Assembly (NCBI RefSeq): GCF_000003815.2
Contig: NW_023365734.1
Span: forward strand, 173,647 to 237,646
Reading direction: 5' to 3'
Length of the DNA: 64,000 nt
Source of the DNA: Branchiostoma floridae
Lineage: Eukaryota > Chordata > Leptocardii > Amphioxiformes > Branchiostomatidae
Below, in pieces: positions 1 to 59,800 of the stretch; positions within the stretch are counted from its first letter, which is position 1, and every line of letters begins with the position of its first letter. The position numbers were made by a program, and so were the translations under genes. The notes beneath the pieces are model-generated. The model had not been told where the DNA came from. It worked only from the letters and a program-made list of their open reading frames with translations, and searched no databases.

Positions 1-48244
<48,244 letters not shown>

Positions 48245-48420
48245 CCCACCGGGTCCACTCCAGCCGCTCCCTCGGTGTCCGAACGCACCCAGCCCCGCCA
48301 CCAACACTCACACGTCCCGCCTCACCGGCCGGCTGGCTGAATTCCAAACCGCAGATTCCGCGCGGTTCTGGCGCGAATCAAATCTTCACTCCTGAAAAGG
48401 CACGAGTTTCTCTCACAGCG
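48245..48420 (-). promoter_or_regulatory. VWDE: Putative VWDE 5' UTR and core promoter region
   Basis: Directly upstream of the VWDE start, this stretch is G/C- and CpG-rich compared with the surrounding DNA and has no TATA box. Transcription start is not visible. An inverted CCAAT (ATTGG on the minus strand, about 48654-48662) lies farther upstream. Confidence 0.35.
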
Positions 48421-50800
48421 CCACAAAAGTGTCGTCTGCAAACCGAGACTCCGGTTTATCCACCCTGCTGCCCTACCAAGGTTTTCTGGCGGCTCCTGTA
48501 TTCTGAAGACAGCTCCTATTGAAAACCGGAACGCTGACAACTCGATATCCCAGCTCGTGGAGAAAACTCTTCCCAGAGAAGAAATCCTGTCCTTCCGTAA
48601 AACCACTGAAAGCAAAACTGAGAGTCCTGTTCACTGCAAAAGCCTGCTTGGCTTTCCAATCACATAGGGCAGAGAAACTTCTCTTCAAAACAGAGCTGGT
48701 CTTTCACGCTCCCTCTCCCTCTCCCTCTCCTTAGACCCAAGGCGACTTAAAGACAGACTTTTCCTCTTGCTTGGTTCAAAGACGGTAAAAAAACGGGAGA
48801 AACTTTTAACAACACGGTTTCTTGTTCGTATGTCTATCTTACCTTGCATCTGTAGGGATCTGCAGGGCTATGAAGACTCCTTGTGCCAAAAATAGCGCCT
48901 GGCTTGACTAGACTGTAGGTGGGAATAGCCGGTCTCAGTACTGGAGTTCTGACGTTATATGGAACAGCCCATTGTGTCACAGGGGGAATTCACTGAGGCT
49001 CACAAGGATTTCTGATCTCTCTAGTTTAGCTGGTTGGATGTACAAGTTTCTACCCTCCCAATGTCAATTTAAGTGACAAACCTGGGATACTTTCTAGCAC
49101 ATGAAAAAGGAACGTCCGCAAGACTGGTGTGGTATTTACACTTTCCAGTTCAGGTTGTAGCCCCCTAACTGCAGTTTAACAGTACGTCGAAAGGTGACGC
49201 ACAACAACAGTGTCCGGAAAAACCAAGGACGTTCTTTCATAACGTCCTTGGGATAGATAAATCAGTGTCTTCAGTGGAAGAAGATGCAAAAAAGTCAAAT
49301 ACCTATAGTTACTCGTGCAAAAACGGACGGGCATCAAGATTTACAGGGAAACAACAGCGAACACATTAATGTTTGACTGAAGAGAGTCCTTTCACAAGTA
49401 GCTCTTACCTTTTATAGCTTGCACTTACATATTGTCATTTTGTAGTCACTGAATCGATTATAATTACCCCTGTCGTCGTCACGAGTCGTTGAATATAAAA
49501 CAATCCTAAGATTTTTTGAAACAATCTCAAGATTCGAAATAATCTCAAGATTAAAGTAAATAATCTCGAGGTTTTCCGAAAAGGTGCTGAAAGTTTCGCA
49601 TACAGCTGATACTGGATACACTGAACTGACTTGATATGCGATGTAATAAGTCGCGCATGAATTGATTTTAAAGTGCTCCTTTGCTTAAATGCAACCCAAT
49701 ACACTGAGGTAAGTGAAACAAAATGTGGGGAATTATTTCATGTGTGTATTCTGATCCTCTGTATTACATAAGGTTAGCAGATAGCTAAGATATACACAGC
49801 CGACACTGGCCACTGCCATGTAATATAAGGACCATCCGTCATGAGTTCATTCACCTCGTTGCTGTGGATCACGTCATCGCGTGCGCTATGAATCATGGGA
49901 GTCCTGTCCGACACTTTCTTCCCTTCTCACCTGCGAACGTAACGTACAGGTGTTGTCTTTACGGCGCCGTGGGGCCTCACCTGGGCGTCTTGTGGGCTAA
50001 GAACCAGCGGGCTTCGCTTCCTGGGGGCTCTAAGAACCTTACAGAGGTATCCAGACTGGAATTAAGTCACAATCTCTCGCAGGACACTTCTAAAAAAAAG
50101 TTCAGGTAAACCCGGAAGTTACAGGTGTGTAACGGTGCACCTGACATGTCTGTGGTTGGGGGTGGGTGAGGTGGTTTGTGTGTTTGGGGGTGGGGGTGGG
50201 GGTGTGTAGTACAAATACATTTTACCACAGGTTTTTAGCTGTTTTGCATGTATAACTCTTGTTGTTACAATGAATTAGGATGTATGTTTCTATGGCTTTG
50301 ATATCATTCGAAGTGATACTTCTATCCTCTTGTCGGCAGCTGTTGATCTATGTTTAGAGGCATTTTGTAAATCTAAAATGTGCTGGCTATGGTTGACCAT
50401 TTTGGCACATTCTCTATGACGGGGCTTGAGTCTTGTCGCTAGAATGTACCAGTAAACATTTGCCGTGTTTCTATACCTTCTATAGTATTTGAGTAGAAAT
50501 TACAGTTTGGTCTATAAAACGCTAAAGAGGACATGATTGTAAACTGGACATGCTATGGATACACTTGCAAGCACTGTACATGTTAGTGGCCCCCGTCATC
50601 TCAAGACCATGTCTCAAGGAGAAACCATTGCTTACAGAGTATGCACCCTATCCGTACACGATACATAGGTCAATTTATAACCATATAATCGCCATGAGAT
50701 ATTCACACCTGTGTGTGTTTGTGGTAAAGGGGAGGCGACCACAAAGGATCAAGTCTGTGACAGTGCGTAACGATAAGCCGTGCAGAAAATATCGTCAGCT
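48421..50800. other. Intergenic region between divergent genes
   Basis: About 2.4 kb between the VWDE start and the first likely coding exon of the ankyrin gene. It has a CT-rich run (48715-48732), short A/T repeats and a G-rich segment (50155-50205). A possible noncoding first exon of the ankyrin gene may end at 50104 (TTCAG|GTAAAC), near a CRE-like cacgtcatcgcg at about 49870. Confidence 0.35.
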
Positions 50801-50839
50801 ATGGCGTGGGAAGCTCAAGAACTGCGGAGGACAGAGGAG
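50801..50839 (+). CDS. Possible first coding exon of ankyrin gene
   Basis: ATGGCGTGGGAAGC encodes [13 protein letters not shown] and stops at GAG|GTAGGT, a phase-0 donor compatible with every ANK exon. The start context CAGCTATGG is acceptable. No transcript evidence; chosen because no other nearby ATG gives a phase-0 donor. Confidence 0.4.
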
Positions 50840-53800
50840 GTAGGTTAGAAGACGTCTTCTTATGATAAAAGCTATGGAAAAGAAGCAAGTATCGGCATTA
50901 CACATATACATTGTATGACCATGTGACCAGGACCCAGTCATCATTTTAATTTTCTTAAAGATGCGTAGGCGTGTCGAAGTTTTGAATCTTAGACAAGTTC
51001 ACTGACCCCAACTCTCTGGTGACCTTAAGGCCGACATCGCATGATGTACGTTTCACAGAACAAGTTTGGCAGATTTGCCCATATCGTCCTATTCACATAT
51101 CTCGAGAAAGTAAGAAATGTGACAAAGTATTAACCATGATGTCGAAATGAAGAGTATCCGATGTGCGTTCATTTCTTTTAAATGTTATTCAATATCTAGA
51201 ATGGCCACCATGAAACTGTGCCAGTTTTATTGACAGCTGGTGCAGGTGTGAACGTCCGGAACAAGGACGTAAGGATACGGACTGTTCAGAACCGGTGTTT
51301 ATTAGTATTAACTGTAACACTTTAAAGTTGATGATGAAGACCTTAATGATGTATTGTATGTCTTTCAGCAACTTTTCATGGCAGCCTTTAATGGCCACCA
51401 TGAAACTGTTTCGGCTTTAATAAGAGCTGGAGCAGATGTGAACGCACGGAGCAAGGAGGTAGGGAGACGGACTGTTGTTGTTCAGCACATGTTTATGTAA
51501 TATCGTGCAAGACTTGATACTTATCGTATAGTGGTATTCTTGCTTGCTGCCACTGCACCAACATAAGTATATTTTCCACCGTGTTACCAAACTGAAGATC
51601 ATTGATGTGTTGTGTGCTTTATGGAGTCCTCTTTTCATGGCATCCTTGTAAGGCCACAATGAAACTATGCCAGCTTTACTGACAGCTGGTGCAGATGTGA
51701 ACACACGGGCAGAATCGGTAGGTAAATGAGTGTTCTGGTGGAGGGATTAGTTTAAACCATGATGAAAGATCTTCCAGTGGTAGACCTTACAGCTTCTTGT
51801 CATATAGATAACCATCTGTTAAATTTTACAGCAATGGAACACGCTGCAACCCGAATGGATACCATAAAACTGTGCCAGCTTTTTTTTTAATCTGGCACAG
51901 ATGTGAACGCACTTTGCAATTAGGTAGTCAGATAGACTGCTGTAAAAGTGCGTCGCTGTTTCTATACCGTCATGTTGTTTTCACATTCACGTTGTCAACT
52001 TGTGGCAACTGTTAGCAATGGTGCTAACTTCCCTTGAGTTGGTTCCGTGGCCATACTGAAGAATTTCTGATGTGTTTTACAGCAAATAGCTTCATTGCAC
52101 TTGGCAGTCTAGTCAGAAACTATCAGTTTTACTGACAACTTGTGCAGATATAAACGTACGGGACAAGTGGTAGCGAGATGGGCCGTTGTTGTTATGCGCA
52201 CTGTTTTAATTTGTAACATCATACAAGACCTTATTTCTATATGAATGAATGAATGAATGAAGACCTTTATTGTACATACATGCCCATTGGGTTAAGTACA
52301 GGTCGCAACAAAAGATACATGAAATACATACAATGAATCTACAACACACAAGAATCGTATTGTACTACGTGAATTCGACTTCTTGTTACCTCCATGAAAA
52401 ATGGAGGTATAGTTTTGAGTGTGTCTGTCTGTCTGTCTGTGTTTCTGGATATTAGTGGACATCATAACTTGAGAACCTCTTGATGGACTACGATGATATT
52501 TGGTATGTGGGTAGGGGTTGGGAAGACGAAGGTCAAGGTCAATTTTGGGCCCCCTGGTGTGTGACCTTGATAATGCAGCAGAACTTCAATTTTTTGTATC
52601 TTTTTATCTGGACATGCTATGGTCTTGATTTTTTGCTAGCAGATAGCTTGTGATGTAAGGAAGAAGTCGTGTATGTTTGGGCCCCCCTAGCAGCTTGCTC
52701 TGGAACTACAGGAGCATTTTTGTCAAAATCTTCCAAGGAGCATAATGGAACATAGGAATGATGGATTTCCATGATATTTGGTATGCAGGTACCTGTGGCA
52801 GAGATGCACATAATGAAGTACAAATTATGCAAATTTTGACTTAATTTTGCAAACTTAATAGGGAAAATCTATATTTACAGTGTTTTTCAATATAGGACTC
52901 AAATACATGTTACATATGAAGTTTTTGGCAGGCGGAAGTTAAACAGACACTGATTATGCAAATAAGTCCCTAATTTGCATAATTAATTTGAAAGTGACCT
53001 AATTCTTCTTAGTACGTGTATCAAATGATTGGAATGTCAACACTGTGTAAGTAAGTGAAAGGTGTACATAAGCAAGCATGAATTATGCAAATGTCAAAGT
53101 CATTTACATGATCAGAATATTTCATGGAGGTATGAGGTCTCCGAACTCTTGTTTTATATTGAAGCGGTACACTCGGTAAGTTACCATTAGCAATATCATC
53201 AACATAAGTGTACATTTGTCCTTTTGGTACAGCACTGATGACCTTCTGATGTGTTTTACAGCAAAGCACACCCTTACACACAGCAGCCTGTAATGGCCAC
53301 CACGGAACTGTGTCAGTTTTATTGACAGCTGGTGCAGATGTGAACGTACAAGACGATACGGCAAGGAGGCGGACTGTTGCTATTTAGCACATGTCATTGT
53401 GACATGACGTAACACTACATATCAATCTTATAGCGGTACACATTACAGCCGCCATAACCAATGTCACCGACATAACTATACTTTACATCCTGTTACCATA
53501 CTGACGACTATCAACATCTGGTGTATTGAAAGCAATGGACTCCCCTTATCATGGTAGCCCAGAACTACACCATGAACGAACCCATGTCAGTTTTACTGAC
53601 AGCCGGTGCAGATGTGAACGCACGGACAGAATTGGTAGGTAAATGATTGTTCTGGTGCATGGAATAGCTAAAACCTTCATAAAAGATCTGACATTTGTCT
53701 TCCAGTGGTAGACCTTACAGCTACAGTCCATGTTTCTGAGAATGTGTAAACGTACTTAGGTTCGTCGTTATGCCATATAGGTAACCATCTGATAAATTTT

Positions 53801-56800
53801 ACAGCAATGGACTCCTCTACACATTGCAGCCCAGAATGGCCACCATGAAACTGTGTCGGCTTTACTGACAGCTGGTGCAGATGTGAACGCACGTGACGAG
53901 GAGGTAAGGAGACGGACTGTTTTTGATCAGCTCGTGTTTTTTGTAACATTATGAAATGTCTAACATGTATTTTATATTTTCCACTGGTACATCTTGTACC
54001 TAATAGCGTCTTTAAACGAATTAACTAGAATGGGTGAATGTCCTCACGTTCGACTTATCACCATACTAAAAACCATATGATTTGTTTTACAGGACATAAC
54101 TCCCATCTACCTGGCAGCCCGGGATGGCCGTCATGAAAGTGTATCAGCTTTACTGAAAAATGGTGCAGATGTGAACGCACGGGACAAGGAGGTAAGGAAA
54201 CGGACTGTTGTTGTTCAGCACATGTTTTTATAATATCTTGCAAGACCTGATACTTATCGTATAGTGGTACTTGCTTGATGCCTAGGCACCAACATAAGTA
54301 TATTTTCCACCTTGTTACAAAACTGAAGATCATTAATGCCTTGTGTGAGTCCCATTTTGATAGCATCCTTGCAAGGCCACAATAAAACTATGTCAGCTTT
54401 ACTGACAGCTGGTGCAGATGTGAACGTGCGAACAGAATTTGTAGGTAAATGAGTGTTCTGGTGCATGGGCTGGTTAAATCATCATAAAAGGTCTGACATT
54501 TGTCTTCCAGATGTAGACCTTACAGCTTCTTTAGTCCATGTTTTTGAGAATAGGTGAATGTACTTAAGTTCGTCTTCTTGTCATATAGATAAATATCTGA
54601 CAAATTTACAGCAATGGACTCCCCTACACGCGGCAGCCCAGAATGGCCACCACAAAACTGTATCAGCTTTACTGACAGCTGGTGCAGATGTGAACGCACG
54701 GGAAGAGGCGGTAAGTAGACGGACTGTTGTGCAGTGCCTGTTTTTGTAACATTATGGAATGTCTAACATATATCTTCCGCTGGTACACCTGATAGAGACT
54801 TTAAACGAATTATCTAGAATGGGTGAATGTCCCCCACGTCCCTCTTCATGATCACCATACTAAAAACCATATGATGTGTTTTACAGCACGTAACTGCCAT
54901 GAATCTGGCAGCCCTGCATGGCCATCGTGAAACTGTTTATTGACAGCTGGTGATCTTATACCGATAGTACTTGGCATGTTTTTGAGAATGACATCTTGTC
55001 CTATAGATAATCATCAGATACATTTTACAGCAATGGACTCCTCTTCATATGGCAGCCGAGAATGGCCACCAAGACACTGTGTCAGTTTTACTGAAATCTG
55101 GTGCAGATGTGGACGCACGTGACTATCAGGTAGGTCCATGGACTGCTACAGTACATCACTGTTTCTATAGCGTGATGTCAGTTTTCACATTGATCTCGTC
55201 AACATGTAGAAGAAGACGAGACTATAAGTGGTTAATAGCAAAGACCTCCATTGTATCTGTCAGGTAGGAATGGACAATATGAAACTGTCAGTTTTACTGA
55301 CAACTGGGGCAGATGTGAACGCACGGGACAAGGAGGTAAGGAGACGAACGTGTGTTGTTCAGCATCTGTTTTTGTAACATCATAGAATGTCTATCATATA
55401 TCCTCCACTGACATACCTAATAGCGTCTTTAAATGAATAAGGTAGAATGGATGAATGTCCCCACGTTCGTCTTGGCACCATACTAAAAACCATCTGGTAT
55501 GTTTTACAGCATTTAACTCCTCTACAAGTGGCAGCCTCGGATGGCCACCATGAAACCGTGTCTGTTTTACTGACAGCTGGTGCAGATGTGAACGCACGGG
55601 AGAGGCAGGTAAGGAAATAGACTGTTGTTTTCAACACCCGTTTTTGTAACATTATGAAATGTGTAACATAATGTCTAATAGCGTCTTTAATCGAATTAGC
55701 TAGGATGGATGAATGTTCTCACGTTCGTCTTGGCACCATACTAAAAACCATATGATGTGTTTTACAGCATGCAACTCCTCTACATGCGGCAGCTCTGAAT
55801 GGCCACCATGAAACTGTATCAGTTTTACTGAAAGCCGGTGCAGATGTGAACTCACGGGACAAAGAGGTAGGTAATGGACTGTTAGTGTTACATTACATTG
55901 CTGTTTCTATAGCGTAATATCAGTTAACACATTGATCTTGTCAATATGTAGAAGAAGATGATAGCAAAGGTAATAGCAAAGACATCTATTGTACCTGTTA
56001 GTTAGGAATGACCAACATGAAACTGTCAGCTTTACTGACAGCTGGTGCAGATCTGAACCCATGGGATAATAAGGTAGCCGGATGGACCGCTGTTGTTCAG
56101 GTCACTGTTTTGCATCAAACAAAAAACTTCATTTTTACCGTGAAGCGTTACACTCAGCAGTTGCCATTAAAACGTCATCTGGTGAGATACTGAAGATTTC
56201 TGATATGTTTGACAGCAACGGACTCCCCTGTACGCGGCAGCCGAGAATGGCCACCAAGACACTGTGTCAGTTTTACTGACAGCTGGGGCAGATGTGAACG
56301 CACGGGACGACACGGTAAGGAGACGGGCTGTTGTTGTTCAGCACATGTTTGTGTGATATAGTGCAATACTTCATACTTATCGTATAGGGCAATGACCCTA
56401 ATTGACGCAGGCGCAGAAGGCCCAAAACGAGTCCATACAGTATTTTAGCCTATTTTCGACTTTTAGCAGGAAAATGTTAGAAACATTTCATGTGGTGAGA
56501 CAGTGTAGGGTGCAGACGTTCAGATTAGGCAAAAAAACAAGGTTTTGGTTGATTTTTTTAGCCTGACCTGACCCCTTATTTGAAGTGGTCAGTCCCTAAC
56601 TTGAGGTCACGTGATGCCAAGATGGCGGCAAACACGAAAAATTCGGAACCTTCCACGGGCCAGAAAGTTTAGATATTCGACTTTTGGACACTTGAGATAG
56701 CGGGCTGCTGTTTGGGGTGAGTTTCTTATGACCTGGAATGTTTACGGATGAGATTATGACACCCTGAACTTGCTAACTTTTACATTATGGCCTATGCAGA

Positions 56801-59800
56801 TTTCTATCAGTGGTAACTGCTCTGCCAGACTTTGGGTTTGAGGGAATTAGGGCCTTTAGGGCTCATATTTCCCCTGAAACTGGTTATGTAGGTAAGAAGT
56901 AGGTTCCTGCAGACCCACTTGGCTCATGATTTTTTACAGTTTCTTCAATTTTAGTGTATTTTGGCCATTTTTTTATTAGTTTTGTATTCTTTAGCTGTAC
57001 TGCAGTATGTGCTGTCCTCAAATGCTTACAGGTCTACCCCGAATAACATTTTAGTACAGATTTAGGCCCCTAAATAGAGGCAGAGTAGTGTTCTTATGCC
57101 AGGGTGAGCAGGTTTTGATACTTTTTTTTCCCTGTTTTTGTTACTTTTTGCCAACTGACAGTGGGTGTGTCACTAGCCTAGAACACAGTGCCACAACCCC
57201 CTGATCCAGCTTCTCAGAAAGTATCCCCAAGGGACCATTCCAGGTCAGAAACTTTTGAAATTTGGGGTGATTCTTCGCAACCCTTTTCCGCACCATGTGA
57301 AATTATTGAAATTTGTCAATCTTGAACTAAAAGCCCCTACATGGGCAATGACCCTAATTGACGCAGGCGCAGAAGGCCCAAAACGAGTCCATACAGTATT
57401 TTAGCCTATTTTCGACTTTTAGCAGGAAAATGTTAGAAACATTTCATGTGGTGAGACAGTGTAGACACGTTCAGATTAGGCAAAAAACAAGGTTTTGGTT
57501 GATTTTTTTAGCCTGACCTGACCCCTTATTTGAAGTGATCAGTCCCTAACTTGAGGTCACGTGATGCCAAGATGGCGGCAAACACGAAAAATTCGGGACC
57601 TTCCACTGGCCAGAAAGTTTAGATATTCGACTTTTGGACACTTGAGATAGCGGGCTGCTGTTTGGGGTGAGTTCTTATGACCTGGAATGTTCACGGATGA
57701 GATTATGACACCCTGAACTTGCTAACTTTTACATTATAGCCTATGCAGATTTCTATTAGTGGTAACTGCTCTATAGTGGTACCGCCACTGCACCAACAGA
57801 ATTATATTTTCCACCTTGTTACAAAACTGAAGACCATTAATGTCTTGTGTGAGTCCTATTTGATAGCATCCTTGGAAGGCCACAATAAAACTACATGTAT
57901 GTCAGCTTTACTGACAGCTGGTGCAGATTTGAACGTGCGAACAGAATCGGTAGGTAAATGAGTGTTCTGGTGCATGGATTGGTTAAACCATCATGAAATT
58001 TCTGACTTTTATCTTCCAGTGGTAGACCTTACAGCTTCTTTAGTTCATGTTTTTTAGAATGAGTGAACGTACTTAGGTTCGTCTTCTTGTCATGTAGATA
58101 ACCATCTGATAAATTTTACAGCAATGGACTCCTCTACACGTGACAGCCCGGAAAGGCCACCAAGACACTGTGTCAGTTTTACTGACAGCTGGTGCAGATA
58201 TGAACGCATGGGACTGCCGGGTAAGGAGACGGGCTGTTGCTGTTCAGCACATATTTTTGTAATATCGTGCAAGACTTGATATTTTTCGTATAGTGGTATA
58301 CTTGCTTTATGCTACTTCACCAACATAAGTATATTTTCCACCTTGTTACCAAACTGAAGATCATTAATGCCTTGTGTGAGTCCCATTTTGATAGCATTCT
58401 TGGAAGGCCACAATGAACCTATGTTAGTTTTACTGACAGCTGGTGCAGATTTGAACGTGCGAACAGAATCGGTAGGTAAATGAGTGTTCTGGTGCATGGA
58501 TTGGTTAAAACCATCATGAAAGATCTGACATTTACCATCCAGAGGTAGACCTTACAGCTTCTTTTGTCCATGTTTTTGAGAATGAGTGAACGTACTTATA
58601 TAAGTGCGTCAAAAAAATAACCATCTGATAAATTTTACAGCAATGGACTCCCCTACACGCGGCAGCCCAGAACGGCCACCATGAAACTGTGTCGGCTTTA
58701 CTGACAGCTGGTGCAGATGTGAACGCACGGGAAGAATCGGTAGGTAAATGAGTTCTTGTGCATTGACTGGTTAAACCGTCATGAAAGATCTGGCATTTAT
58801 CTTCCAGAGGTAGACCTTACAGCTTCTTTTGTCCATGTTTTTGAGAATGAGTGAACGTACTTATATAAGTGCGTCAAAAAAATAACCATCTGATAAATTT
58901 TACAGCAATGGACTCCCCTACACGCGGCAGCCAAGAATGGCCATCGTGAAACTGTGTCAGTTTTACTGACAGCTGGTGCAGATGTGAACGCACTGGACAA
59001 GGAGGTAAGGAGACGGACTGTTGTTTTTCAACACCTGTTTTTGTAACATTATGAAATGTCTAACATGTATCTTCCACTGGTATAACTAATAGCGTCTTTA
59101 ACCAAATTAGGTAGGATGGATGAATGTCCTCACGTTCGTCTTGTCACCATAATAAAATCCATATGATGTGTTTTACAGCATGTAACTCCCCTGAAGTTTG
59201 CAGCCCAGAAAGGCCACCATGAAACTGTGTCAGTTTTACTGACAGCTGGTGCAGATGTGAACGCACGGAACAGCAGGGTAAGGAGACGGACTGTTATTGT
59301 TCAGGACATGTATTTGTAAGTTAAACATAATGAAATGTCTGACACGTATATTCCACTGGTATACATAAAAGCGTCTTTAAACGATGTAGTTATAATAAGT
59401 GCATGTCCGCACGTTCGTCTTCTCATCACGCGTAAGACCATATGATGTGTTTTACAGCATAGAACTCCCTTGCACCGGGCAGCCCAGAATGGCCACAACG
59501 AAACTGTGTCAGTTTTACTGACAGCTGGTGCAGATGTGAACGCTCGGAACAGGGAGGTAAGGAGATGGACTGCTGTTGTTCGGCACATGTTTATGTAATA
59601 AAACCTGATACGTATCGTATAGTTGAACTTACTTGCTGCCATTGCACCAACATAAGTATATTTTCCACCTTGTTACCAAACTGATGATCATTGATATATT
59701 GTGTGTTTACTACTTAGGTTCGACTTCTTGTCATATAGATAACCATCTGATAAATTTTACAGCAATGCACTCCTCTACACCTGGCAGCCCAGAATGGCCA

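Noticed and set aside
49864-50109. 81-codon frame as first exon of the ankyrin gene
   Set aside because: No similarity, and its stop follows directly; at best a noncoding exon ending at 50104.
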